NCBI GenBank assembly: GCA_017445145.1
Contig: JAFSVI010000061.1
Span: forward strand, 1 to 56,016
Direction of reading: 5' to 3'
Length of the DNA stretch: 56,016 nt
DNA from: Bacteroidaceae bacterium
GTDB lineage: Bacteria; Bacteroidota; Bacteroidia; Bacteroidales; Bacteroidaceae
In this document: piece after piece, positions 16,463-24,962 of the stretch
Position numbering within the stretch: position 1 is the stretch's first letter
Layout: every line of letters begins with the position of its first letter
Translations under genes and position numbers: made by a program
The notes under the pieces: model-generated
What the model saw: the letters and a program-made list of their open reading frames with translations, nothing else
Told to the model about the DNA's origin: nothing
Databases searched by the model: none

Positions 16463-19171
16463 TCAGTGTGTTAAGGTCTTGCGCCCACGGCTGATGTACA
16501 GCTCGTTCGGGCGTCTCTGAGAGGGTTCCACGCGTGTGCCGTCGAGGCGGAAGGTGGGAGCCGTGGTGTTTGTCCCGGTGTCGGGGCGTGGTATGTTGCT
16601 CAGGCCAACGCTCTCGCCGTTGGCCAGGCGCGTGAGTTCGTCTTCCGACAAGGCGTAGTTGTAGATGCGCACATCGTCGATGCTCCCCTTGAGCATGGGG
16701 TCAGCGCGGAACTGGCTTCGGCCCACATAGTTGAAGATGGGCATGAAGTCGGCAGGGCGCTCGGTGGCGTTGAGCTTGGCCACCGCCGTTCCGTTGACAT
16801 ACAGGCGTATGCCGTCGGCGGCAAACACCGCAGCCACATGCTGCCAGCTGTTGGTGGCAAGGGCTGTCGAGGCATCGGCATAGCGCTCTGTGGAGCCGTT
16901 CTTGATGGCTATGCGCATCCTTGACGTGGAGCCGTTCTTCGGCGAGACGAAGAAATAGTGGTCGGTGTCGAGGCCGAAGTCAAACAGTCGCTGCCAGCCG
17001 CTGCCGCCTGTCCAATAGACCCATGTGGCCACGGTTAGCTCCGCGCTGGCGGCAATGGTGGCCGGCAGTTGCAGGAACTGTGTGGTGCCGTTGAGCTGCA
17101 GTGCCTGGCCCTTGACACCCTCGGCGAGGGTTGGTGTGCCGTACAGGGCCGCGTGGTTGGCATTGGGTGTGCTGTCGGTGAGGCTGTCGGCGGCGATGTG
17201 CATGATACACGCTGGCGCGTCGGTGGGTGCTGCCGTGGCTATGTTGCTGGCCTCGGAGAGGTTCAGGCTGGCGTCGCGTGCGCGTACCTTATAATAATAT
17301 GTCGTTGCTGGCAGCGTGGTGTTGTCGGTATATTCCGTGGTGGCAATGCCCTGGTTGATGACGTGCCACGAGGTCTGGTCTGTCGAGCGCAGGATGGTGT
17401 ATGTCTCCACGTCCGTGTCGGCGGGTGCTGTCCATCTGAGGCTTATGCTTGCGCTGTGCGCTGTGGCTTCGAGAAGCGTGGGCGCTGCGGGTGCCACGGC
17501 GTTGTAGTTCACTGCCACCGGCAGCAGTCGCCACTGCTGGCATGGCTCACCGCTGAATGTGCCCTGGTTGACGTTGCGGTTGGCGGCACGTATGGCGGTT
17601 GCCGATGTCGTTGGCGACACCTGCAGGTAGTGGCCGCTCTGGCGGTTGCGCAGGTAGAACCACCCGTCGCCGGCGTATTCTATGGTCCACTGTATGTTGA
17701 TGTCCGTCTCGGAACTCATATACACATTGGCCAGGTTGTCGATGGTCCAGCGGTCCACACCGAGGCGCAGGTTGGCATTCTTGGCGCTGGCCAGACGGTA
17801 GTAGCTGAAGTCACCGCCCACGCGCAGCTCCACGGGTGCCACCGTCCACTGCTGACCCACGCTGTTGGCGGCATTCACCTGGCACACGTTGGCGCCTACG
17901 GCTGGGGTGTTGCCCGCCGGGGCGAGATAGCGGCCGCTGGCGCGGTTCACGATGCGGTACTGTGTGGCCTCGAGCGGCAGCGGCGGCATCACGTCGTCGC
18001 CGCCCTGTATGTTCACCAGCCCTTCGGCGTTGGTCTGTCCTGTCTGGTAGGCGGTGCCGCCGGGCAGCGTCATGTTGTACTCGCGTGTGGGGCCGTGGCC
18101 GTTGTAGAACACGTCGTGGTCGGTGGCGGCGAAGCGGAAGGTCGTCGTTGCCGCTTGGCGCTCGCTGGTGCCGCCGAAGCCCTGCACGTAGCCCGAGGGG
18201 TGGCGATATACGCTGGCCGCCGTCCAGTTGCTGCGGTTCTCGGCATATCCCAGGCGTGTGCCGCGGCTGGCGCGCATGAATTGTGAGCGTGTGTGGTCAC
18301 ACGTGCCCCACCAGATGGCCTTGCCCAGGCCGTACTCCGATGCCACCATGGCTTCCATGGTGTTGTGTAGCTCGTCGGCCACGCCCACCTTGCCGTCGGC
18401 TGCCACGCGCTGGTAGAAGGCAACGAAATTGTCAAACGACCCGGCCAGCTGGTGTGTGTTGCCCTCTTCGAGGTAGTTCTTGCAGTAGTTGTACCACTCC
18501 AGCGCGCGGTCGTTGTTGAGGGTGTTGCCGCCGCACAGCGCCACGTCGGCAAACTCCCCGCTATATGTCTCATCGGTGCGCAGTGTGCGGCAGATGGCGA
18601 GGAAGTCGGCCTTCGTGCCCTGGTGCCAGGGCGAGTAGTCGGGTTCGTTGAATGGCGACACGCTGCTCACGGTGAGTCCCTTGCTCTCGACGTATTTCTT
18701 TGTCAGATAGATAAGTTCGGCCCAACGTGCGGCTTGCGTGGTGGTGCTGCTGCTGCGATAATAGTTGGTCACCTGCTCCAAGGTGCCTTCCATCTGGTCG
18801 GAGTTGAGGTTGATGGTGGCGTTGGGGGCGTGCTTGGCAATGCGTATGCGGTCGTCGAGCGTCTTTTTCTGTGCTGCTGTGAGCGAGCCGTTGAGGGCCT
18901 CGGTGTTGGTGGTCTGGAAGCTGATGCGTATGAGGTCGATGAGGTCGGCGCCGGCAAAGGCTATGCCTCTCAGCACATTCTGGTCCCACAGCCAGGCCAG
19001 GTCGAGACCCCACTTGATGTCGGGTAGCTTCTCGCCCGCGTCGTCGATGCGGAAGGGTACGGTGGTGTGGGGCACGTCTCCGGCCGTTGTTGCCGATGCG
19101 CCCGATGGTGTCTGTGCGGCTGCCGTGGCGGCGACGCAGCACATGATGGCGATGAGGTGATACTTGCGCAT
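16463..19171 (-). CDS. Secreted multidomain glycoside hydrolase (GH-A/GH30-like) with ricin-type lectin, FN3 and LamG domains
   Basis: 902 aa with signal peptide (MRKYHLIAIMCCVAATAAAQ). The catalytic part (about 40-390) carries VSSVSPFNEPDYSPW; the Asn-Glu-Pro is the acid/base signature of clan GH-A, as in GH30. ADELHNTMEAM and IWWGTCDHTRSQF further on probably surround the active site. Then come a beta-trefoil ricin-type lectin region (about 405-560, with repeated QQW), a fibronectin type III domain (about 565-650), a LamG/concanavalin-like domain (about 665-850) and a C-terminal tail (LYISRGRK) common to exported Bacteroidales proteins. It presumably cleaves an extracellular polysaccharide; substrate and exact family are uncertain. 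The gene is 33 bases after the small membrane protein gene. Confidence 0.7.
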   Translation of the reverse strand: MRKYHLIAIMCCVAATAAAQTPSGASATTAGDVPHTTVPFRIDDAGEKLPDIKWGLDLAWLWDQNVLRGIAFAGADLIDLIRISFQTTNTEALNGSLTAAQKKTLDDRIRIAKHAPNATINLNSDQMEGTLEQVTNYYRSSSTTTQAARWAELIYLTKKYVESKGLTVSSVSPFNEPDYSPWHQGTKADFLAICRTLRTDETYSGEFADVALCGGNTLNNDRALEWYNYCKNYLEEGNTHQLAGSFDNFVAFYQRVAADGKVGVADELHNTMEAMVASEYGLGKAIWWGTCDHTRSQFMRASRGTRLGYAENRSNWTAASVYRHPSGYVQGFGGTSERQAATTTFRFAATDHDVFYNGHGPTREYNMTLPGGTAYQTGQTNAEGLVNIQGGDDVMPPLPLEATQYRIVNRASGRYLAPAGNTPAVGANVCQVNAANSVGQQWTVAPVELRVGGDFSYYRLASAKNANLRLGVDRWTIDNLANVYMSSETDINIQWTIEYAGDGWFYLRNRQSGHYLQVSPTTSATAIRAANRNVNQGTFSGEPCQQWRLLPVAVNYNAVAPAAPTLLEATAHSASISLRWTAPADTDVETYTILRSTDQTSWHVINQGIATTEYTDNTTLPATTYYYKVRARDASLNLSEASNIATAAPTDAPACIMHIAADSLTDSTPNANHAALYGTPTLAEGVKGQALQLNGTTQFLQLPATIAASAELTVATWVYWTGGSGWQRLFDFGLDTDHYFFVSPKNGSTSRMRIAIKNGSTERYADASTALATNSWQHVAAVFAADGIRLYVNGTAVAKLNATERPADFMPIFNYVGRSQFRADPMLKGSIDDVRIYNYALSEDELTRLANGESVGLSNIPRPDTGTNTTAPTFRLDGTRVEPSQRRPNELYISRGRKTLTH

Positions 19172-19204
19172 AGTGGTGAGTGGTTGGTCGTTGTTGCGTT
19201 AAGG

Positions 19205-19495
19205 TCAGGGCAGTATGGCCGCCACGGCCTGTGCCATGGGGAAGTAGAACTGCCACACGAAGGCCAGTGCAATGAGTGCGGCCACGGAGGTGACATTGAT
19301 GAGCGTAGCCACGATGGTGGTCTGGCGTCGGCGGCGCATCATCTCATTGCGCTTTGCAAGATGGCTTATGCGCAGTCTGAGCATTTCCTGCTGCTGCAGC
19401 TCGCGCTCGATGAGGGCATCGAGCATGTGCTCGTTGCCGACCACGTAAGCAGTGTCGGCATGTCGTGGGGTTGGGGGGGTAATGTTTGTGTTCAT
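19205..19495 (-). CDS. Small single-span membrane protein coupled to a sigma factor (possible anti-sigma/regulator)
   Basis: 96 aa starting at the ATG 19495. Residues 25-58 form a charged helical, coiled-coil-like stretch (LIERELQQQEMLRLRISHLA, then RNEMMRRRRQ), followed by one hydrophobic span at about 60-82 and a short outer tail. The positive-inside rule places the helical part in the cytoplasm. Its start overlaps the sigma factor stop in an ATGA (19492-19495). That coupling suggests it tethers or controls the sigma factor, but it lacks FecR or zinc-finger anti-sigma motifs, so this role is inference from context. Confidence 0.65.
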   Translation of the reverse strand: MNTNITPPTPRHADTAYVVGNEHMLDALIERELQQQEMLRLRISHLAKRNEMMRRRRQTTIVATLINVTSVAALIALAFVWQFYFPMAQAVAAILP

Positions 19496-20151
19496 AAGTC
19501 GTAGCGTTTGAAGAGTTGTTGCACCTGCTGGCGAAGCCGTTGCATGCACTTGTACTTGCTGGTCTTCAGCCCCATCTTGGACGTGTTCTCCTGGCGTTGG
19601 CTCAGGATGTCGTCGAGGGTGCGTTGTTGGTAATAGAAGAGCGTGAGGATTTCGCGGCAGCGGTCCGACATGGCCAGTATGCAGTCGCTGACAATGCGCT
19701 CGCGTGCCGTCTGCGCTTCCTGTTCCTCGGGCGTGGTGGCTCCATAACGTTCTGTGGCGAGCGCGTCGATGGCATCGGTGCTTGCCATGGCGTCCATGCT
19801 GACGTTGCGGCTGTTGCTGCGTTGCAGCTCCCAGTGCTTGCGCTGTGCCACCGACATGAGGAAAGTGGTCAGTGAGCTGGTCATGGGGCGTGCCTCGCCC
19901 TCCGTCCAGCGGCACAGCCTGCCGTCGATGACCTCTATGCGTCGCGTCTCTATCTCGCGCCATAGGTGTAGCAGTGCGTCCTGGAAGATGTCGTCGATGT
20001 CGGCATCGGCCACGAAGAAAGCCCCGGCATGGCGGCGGAAGTAGGCGTGGCAGTCGCTGTACATTCGTTCGAGACGCGCATTGTCGCGACCGAGCACGGC
20101 TGCTACCATGTCGGCATCCGTCCAGCGTTGATGTCTGAGGAAAATCTTCAT
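19492..20151 (-). CDS. RNA polymerase sigma factor, ECF/sigma-70 family
   Basis: 219 aa. Region 2 is at about 40-110 (DADIDDIFQDALLHLWREIE, core-binding and -10 recognition). A linker follows, then region 4 near 170-215 (REILTLFYYQQRTLDDILS, then KYKCMQRLRQQV) with a helix-turn-helix pattern. The start is the ATG at 20151 (MKIFLRHQRWTDADMV). It is headed by a near-perfect promoter at 20211-20241 and is the first gene of a compact seven-gene run, so it may drive that operon or a distant regulon. The coupled small membrane protein may regulate it. Confidence 0.8.
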   Translation of the reverse strand: MKIFLRHQRWTDADMVAAVLGRDNARLERMYSDCHAYFRRHAGAFFVADADIDDIFQDALLHLWREIETRRIEVIDGRLCRWTEGEARPMTSSLTTFLMSVAQRKHWELQRSNSRNVSMDAMASTDAIDALATERYGATTPEEQEAQTARERIVSDCILAMSDRCREILTLFYYQQRTLDDILSQRQENTSKMGLKTSKYKCMQRLRQQVQQLFKRYDL

Positions 20152-20210
20152 TATGCCTTTTATGAGCGTTGGTGCATGGCAGTAACCCACGTGTGCGCGA
20201 AAAATCGCGG

Positions 20211-20241
20211 CAAAGATAGGGCATATTTCGGCAATTCCAAA
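20211..20241 (-). promoter_or_regulatory. Promoter of the sigma-factor operon
   Basis: Minus strand TTTG (20241-20238), 19-bp spacer, TATCTTTG (20218-20211): full consensus. The 5' leader to the ATG at 20151 is about 55 bases. Confidence 0.8.
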
Positions 20242-20392
20242 ATATTTTGCCATTACATTGCTGTGAAGCTGTGGTTTTTTTCCCCACCTCAATATTTCGG
20301 AGCGCAATGGCTGTCATAGCCCATCGCGTGGCAGGCCGTAGGCCAAAAGTGGCGCATTATTGCTGCTTGTGGCGCATTTCCATGGCCGAGAA
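20242..20392. other. Divergent intergenic spacer between sigma-factor operon and rhaB
   Basis: No gene is supported in this stretch. The whole gap between start codons is 345 bases (20152-20496) and holds the two divergent promoters listed separately; the middle has no repeat or structure I can support. Confidence 0.6.
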
Positions 20393-20424
20393 TTTGCATG
20401 GCCCGCGATTTTTGCCTTACTTTG
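20393..20424 (+). promoter_or_regulatory. Promoter of the rhamnulokinase gene
   Basis: TTTG at 20393-20396, 20-bp spacer, TTACTTTG at 20417-20424 (one mismatch to TAnnTTTG). The leader before the ATG at 20497 is about 65 bases. Confidence 0.65.
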
Positions 20425-20496
20425 CACCACGATTTGGCGGGCGCGGACCCGCTGTCGCCGTGCATAGCCTACATTAACTTCAAATAACCCTCACAC

Positions 20497-21936
20497 ATGA
20501 ACACCTATCTTGCCGTGGACCTCGGTGCCACAAGCGGGCGCACCGTCGTGGCATCCTACGATGGCTCGCGCCTCGCCATGCGCGAACTCACACGTTTCGA
20601 CAATCCCCAATTGCCCATTTGCGGCCACACGTTCTGGAACCTGCCACATCTCTACAACGAGGTGCTGCGTGCCTTGCGCCAGGTCAAGGCCGAAGGCATA
20701 GCGCTCGACAGCATCGGCATAGACACCTGGGGCTGCGATGTGGCCTTCATCGGCGCCGACGGCCAGCTCTTGGGGCTGCCCTATTGCTACCGCGATGCCC
20801 ACACCGACGGCGCCCCCGAGCGATACTTTGCCGACCGCATGCCGCGCCGTGAGGTCTATGAGCGCACGGGCATTCAGTTCATGCCCTTCAACACCCTGTT
20901 CCAGCTCTACCAGCTTCGCTGCGAGAAGTCGTCGGCGCTCGCCGCTGCTGCCAAGGTGCTCTTCGTGCCCGATGCCCTCATCTACATGCTCACGGGCGAA
21001 TACGTGTGTGAGCAGACGGTGGCATCCACATCGCAGATGCTCGACCCTCGCACCGGCGACCTCGACGAGGCGCTGCTCCACAGCGTGGGTCTTGAGCGCA
21101 GCCAGTTTGGGCGTTTGGTGAAGGCCGGCGAGCGCGTCGGCACCCTGACGGCTCAGGTGCAGGAGGCCACGGGCCTTGGCGCAGTGCCTGTCGTTGCCGT
21201 GGGCAGCCACGACACGGCATCAGCCGTGGCTGCCGTGCCAGCGTCCGACGAGCATTTTGCCTATCTCAGCTGCGGCACGTGGTCGCTGCTTGGTGTGGAG
21301 AGCGCCACACCCATCATCACCGCCGAGAGCATGGCCGTGAACTTCACCAATGAGGGTGGCCTCGACGGCACCACACGTTTCCTGAAGAACATCACCGGTC
21401 TGTGGATCTTCGAGCAGTGCCGCAAGGAATGGCAGCGCGAGGAGGCCGCCACCGGGCAGCCGCTCATCCCCGCCGACGTCAACGCGCTCAACGCGTTGAG
21501 CCTCACCTCCTCGTGCCAGAGCATCATCAACCCCGACGATGCGCGCTTTGCCCACCCGGCATCGATGACGGCCGCCATCAACGAGTATCTTGCCGAGCAT
21601 GGTCAGCCCGTGCCGCTGACGCCGGCCGACTATGTGCGTGTCATCTTCCGCTCGCTGGCAGCTCGCTACAGCGACGTCATTGCCACACTGCGCCGCCTCA
21701 CGGGCGTAGATATCCAGCGCCTGCACGTCATTGGCGGCGGCTCGCGCAACGAGTTCCTTATGCAGTTTGCCGCCGATGCCATTGGGCTGCCCGTCATTGC
21801 CGGTCCACAGGAAGGCACGGCGCTGGGCAACGTGCTGGCACAGATGCGCGCCAGCGGCCTCGTCGCATCGCTCACGCAGATGCGCGACGTCGTGGCGCGG
21901 AGCATAGAGCTGCGCACTTACACGCCGGCGTCGTAG
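20497..21936 (+). CDS. rhaB: Rhamnulokinase
   Basis: 479 aa FGGY-family sugar kinase. The N-terminal phosphate-binding motif is VDLGATSGR at 7-15, followed by IDTWGCDVAFIG and YRDAHTDG, which are typical of RhaB. The C-terminal ATPase half has YLSCGTWSLLGVE and HVIGGGSRNEFLMQ. It should phosphorylate L-rhamnulose to L-rhamnulose 1-phosphate in rhamnose catabolism. No other rha genes (isomerase, aldolase, transporter) are adjacent on the plus strand, so it appears monocistronic. A GC-rich hairpin spans its stop codon before the convergent GH43 gene. An L-fuculokinase assignment is less likely given the RhaB-type motifs. Confidence 0.9.
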   Translation: MNTYLAVDLGATSGRTVVASYDGSRLAMRELTRFDNPQLPICGHTFWNLPHLYNEVLRALRQVKAEGIALDSIGIDTWGCDVAFIGADGQLLGLPYCYRDAHTDGAPERYFADRMPRREVYERTGIQFMPFNTLFQLYQLRCEKSSALAAAAKVLFVPDALIYMLTGEYVCEQTVASTSQMLDPRTGDLDEALLHSVGLERSQFGRLVKAGERVGTLTAQVQEATGLGAVPVVAVGSHDTASAVAAVPASDEHFAYLSCGTWSLLGVESATPIITAESMAVNFTNEGGLDGTTRFLKNITGLWIFEQCRKEWQREEAATGQPLIPADVNALNALSLTSSCQSIINPDDARFAHPASMTAAINEYLAEHGQPVPLTPADYVRVIFRSLAARYSDVIATLRRLTGVDIQRLHVIGGGSRNEFLMQFAADAIGLPVIAGPQEGTALGNVLAQMRASGLVASLTQMRDVVARSIELRTYTPAS

Positions 21937-21945
21937 CCCGGCGTG
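21921..21945. terminator. GC-rich hairpin across the rhaB stop codon
   Basis: CACGCCGG (21921-21928) pairs with CCGGCGTG (21938-21945). It sits between convergent rhaB and GH43 genes only 13 bases apart. No T-tract follows on either strand, so a terminator role is only suggested by position. Confidence 0.35.
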
Positions 21946-21949
21946 CGTG

Positions 21950-24823
21950 TCATCTTCCCATCTGCCACCAGTCGAGGCGCACGTCGCCCTTGGCGCTGTC
22001 GATGCAGAGGTATAGGTCGCGTGTGCCTGTGGCCGTCTTCGGTGTGAGGTCGGTTTTGAAGGAGCGGTAGATGTCGGAGCCGCCGGTGGCTGTTATCCCG
22101 ATGATGCCGAGGAGCGGTCCGCCGGGTGCGTCGAGGTGCAGGCTGATGGTGGCTGTGGCGTTGTCGGCCGCTGCGGCATTGATGGTGAAGCTGTGTGCCG
22201 CATTCTTGCCGAAGTCCACGGCCCTGAGGCGTATGTACTCGCCCTCGTCGAGGTCATAGACATAGAGGTTGCGCTTGCCGGTGCTATTGGGGAACTGCTC
22301 GATGATGGAGGCCGTTCTGTGGTCGCGGCGTGCCTTGGCCACCAGCTCTCGTGTGCCGGCGATGCCCATCTTCTCCGTGCGTAGGCCGTAGCCCCATGCC
22401 ATGGTCTCGGCCTCGACGCGGGCGTATGGGTTCAGTTTTCCGGCGGGGGCTGGCAGCCGCAGGTCGAGCCAATAGGGCACTTCCTGTATGGTGCCGTCGG
22501 CGTTGTAGTGCATCTCGGCGAGGCTCACGCTGCGGCGCTCGAAGTGCTCGCGGGTCTCGTGGTGCAGCAGGTCATAGTCCTGACCGAAGACATAGCTCTT
22601 GCCCTTGAAGTCTATGATGCCGGGGTGGTTGCCGCGGTCGCGTGGCGTGGGAGCCATGACGTAGCCCTTCGACTGCCACGGCCCCGTGGGCGCATCGGCC
22701 ATGGCGTAGCCCAGGCCTTCGGGGCAGCATGTGGAGGCGTAGGCGAGGTACCAGTGGCCGTTGCGTTGGTAGAGCCATGGGCCTTCCTGATAGTGTTCGA
22801 TGTGGTAGTCGAGCTTCACGATGTCGCCGACGGTGCTCACCATGTCACGCCCCAGGCGCACATAGTAGGTGTTGGGGTTGCCCCAGTACATCCACGCCTG
22901 GCCGTCGCGGTCTATGAACACGGTAGGGTCGATGTCCTCCCAGTGCTCCTTCTGCCATACGAGGGGTTTGCCGATGGGGTCGCGGAAGGGGCCGTAGGGT
23001 GAGTCGGCCACGAGGACTCCAATGCCGTGGCCGTGAAGCGGTGCGTAGAGGTAGTACTTGCCGTCGCGCTCCACGGTCTGTATGGCCCATGCCCCGTTGT
23101 CGCGCGAGCGCCACTTGAAGTCGCGCAGCGAAGCCACGGCTCCGTGGTCGGTCCAGTTCACCATGTCGGTGGAGGTGTAGAGGAGCCAGTCGTACATGAA
23201 GAAGCCCGCGCTGTTGCGCTCGCGCTCGTCGAGGATCTCGTCGGCGTGGGAGTCATGGCTGACGTAGAGATATACTGTGTCGCCGACGACCAGCGGCGCG
23301 GGGTCGGCGGTGTAGTGGGTCTGGAGGATGGGCATGTTGACGTCGGCATCGCAGCTCATCTGCCACCATTCGAGGTTCATCAGCTCGGGACCCTTGCGGC
23401 CGTGGAACACGAGGTAGAGGTCATGGATGCCCGTGGCGATGCGCGGCAGCGAGGTGGTGAAGGTCTCGAACCGCTCCCAGCCACCGGTGGCTCCCACCTC
23501 CACCGTGCCGAGGCAGCGTCCCTTGAGGCTGTCGGCGCGTAGCTCTATGCGCCCGCCGCGCAAGCCCGAGGCGGCACTGACGGTGAACTCGCGTGCTCCC
23601 CACTGCCCGAAGTCCACGTTGTCGAGGCGCAGCCAGTCGCCGTCGTGGGTTTGTGCGACATAGACAGTGTGGGTTGCTCCCGCGCCGGTGCTATACTGCC
23701 GGGTCTTCAGCCCGTAGCTGTAGGCCATGGTGGCGGCGGGGACGCGGCGGTAGGGCGAGAAGGTGGCGATGGGCTTCACACCCTCGCGTGTGGGGCGTAT
23801 TGTGGGGAAGCGGCCGTCATCGGTATATTGGAAATCCTCCACGGCAGCACTGCGTCCGAAACCGCCGCCACCGGGCAGGTGGCCGGTGTGGTAGAAGAAA
23901 TAGTGGTGTCCCTTGAAATCGGCAACGCCGCAGTGGTTGGTGAACGAATCCGTGCCGCCCAGAGGCATGATCTCGCCCTCATAGTGCCATGGACCAAGAG
24001 GTGAGGGTGCGGAGCTGTAGCTGATATGTTCTGGCACACCGCCCGCAGCATAGAGGAGATAAAAGCCCTTGGCAGGCTGTGGGCTGCCGTCCTTGGAGAG
24101 CGGGGTGGGGGGCTGCATCAGCCAGGGACCCTCGACGTAGCTGTCCTTGTAGGTCTTGCCCTCCTGGCGCTTGTCACGGAGAGGCGAGCCGAAGCCCTCC
24201 TCCGTCATCTCGACAAGCTGCACGTCGCCCTTGGCATGGATCATGTCATCCTGCAGCTGCAGGACATAGACACGTGGGTTGCCCCAAGCGAGCCACGCCT
24301 GGCCGTCGCCGTCAATCCACACCGTGGGGTCGATGTGGTCCCATGAACCGTTCTCGTAGAGCGGGCGGCCCAGAGCGTCGCGGTATGGCCCTTCGGGGCG
24401 GTCGGCCACAGCCACGCCGATGGCCATGCCGCCCGACAGCTTCGAGTGGGCGCACACGTACCAGTAGAACTTGCCGCCACGCTCAATGACCTGTGCGGCC
24501 CACGCGCGGTCGTCGGCCCACGTGAAGCTCTCCAGCGCAAGCGGTGAGCCGTGGTCCGTCCAGTTCACCATGTCGCGAGTGCTATAGACGCGCCAGTCCT
24601 GCATCCAGAAGAAGTCGGCATCGTCCTCGTCGTGGCCTGTGAACACATAGAGCACCGTGTCGCCCACGTTCAGTGGCGCAGGGTCTGTGGTGTAGCACGT
24701 CTGCACGATGGGGTTGCGGTAATGTGCTGCTGCCGTTGCTTCGGCAGCTGTCGGCTTGGCGGGTTGTTGGGCAAGGCATAGCGGGCTTGCCAACAGGAGG
24801 GGTAAGAGTGATGTGTGTTTCAT
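21950..24823 (-). CDS. Secreted tandem GH43-CBM6 glycosidase (two copies of each module)
   Basis: 957 aa with signal peptide (MKHTSLLPLLLASPLCLAQ). The protein is an internal duplication: a GH43 five-blade propeller (about 35-350), a CBM6-like module (355-490), a second GH43 (about 495-800) and a second CBM6 (about 815-955). Catalytic signatures are present in both halves: TDPAPLNVGD (D47) and ADPAPLVVGD (D507) for the base, IDPTVW (D165) and IDPTVF for the pKa modulator, and VEGPW (E231) and QEGPW for the acid. GH43 members act on arabinan, xylan or galactan side chains; which one cannot be told. The second copy differs enough from the first to suggest distinct specificities. It is convergent with rhaB. 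Confidence 0.85.
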   Translation of the reverse strand: MKHTSLLPLLLASPLCLAQQPAKPTAAEATAAAHYRNPIVQTCYTTDPAPLNVGDTVLYVFTGHDEDDADFFWMQDWRVYSTRDMVNWTDHGSPLALESFTWADDRAWAAQVIERGGKFYWYVCAHSKLSGGMAIGVAVADRPEGPYRDALGRPLYENGSWDHIDPTVWIDGDGQAWLAWGNPRVYVLQLQDDMIHAKGDVQLVEMTEEGFGSPLRDKRQEGKTYKDSYVEGPWLMQPPTPLSKDGSPQPAKGFYLLYAAGGVPEHISYSSAPSPLGPWHYEGEIMPLGGTDSFTNHCGVADFKGHHYFFYHTGHLPGGGGFGRSAAVEDFQYTDDGRFPTIRPTREGVKPIATFSPYRRVPAATMAYSYGLKTRQYSTGAGATHTVYVAQTHDGDWLRLDNVDFGQWGAREFTVSAASGLRGGRIELRADSLKGRCLGTVEVGATGGWERFETFTTSLPRIATGIHDLYLVFHGRKGPELMNLEWWQMSCDADVNMPILQTHYTADPAPLVVGDTVYLYVSHDSHADEILDERERNSAGFFMYDWLLYTSTDMVNWTDHGAVASLRDFKWRSRDNGAWAIQTVERDGKYYLYAPLHGHGIGVLVADSPYGPFRDPIGKPLVWQKEHWEDIDPTVFIDRDGQAWMYWGNPNTYYVRLGRDMVSTVGDIVKLDYHIEHYQEGPWLYQRNGHWYLAYASTCCPEGLGYAMADAPTGPWQSKGYVMAPTPRDRGNHPGIIDFKGKSYVFGQDYDLLHHETREHFERRSVSLAEMHYNADGTIQEVPYWLDLRLPAPAGKLNPYARVEAETMAWGYGLRTEKMGIAGTRELVAKARRDHRTASIIEQFPNSTGKRNLYVYDLDEGEYIRLRAVDFGKNAAHSFTINAAAADNATATISLHLDAPGGPLLGIIGITATGGSDIYRSFKTDLTPKTATGTRDLYLCIDSAKGDVRLDWWQMGR

Positions 24824-24874
24824 AAGTAGATGATAAGATTAGTTCTTTGAGGTGTCGATGCGACTAAAGGTTGA

Positions 24875-24891
24875 GCGTACAGATAGTACGC
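24875..24891. promoter_or_regulatory. Short inverted repeat upstream of the GH43 gene
   Basis: GCGTAC-agata-GTACGC, a 6-bp perfect inverted repeat 52 bases upstream of the GH43 start. It could be an operator; no regulator is encoded nearby. Confidence 0.3.
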
Positions 24892-24903
24892 AATGAAGCA
24901 AAA

Positions 24904-24951
24904 GGCCATTCTCAGACTGTGGAATGTCTCCATCATGGTCTGAGAATGGCC
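24904..24951 (-). terminator. Strong terminator hairpin of the lon-tgt-lpt-helicase-GH35 operon
   Basis: GGCCATTCTCAGAC (24904-24917) pairs perfectly with GTCTGAGAATGGCC (24938-24951), a 14-bp stem. On the minus strand it is followed by TTTTGCTT. It starts 12 bases after the GH35 stop codon. Confidence 0.85.
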
Positions 24952-24962
24952 CTGTCGTCAGG

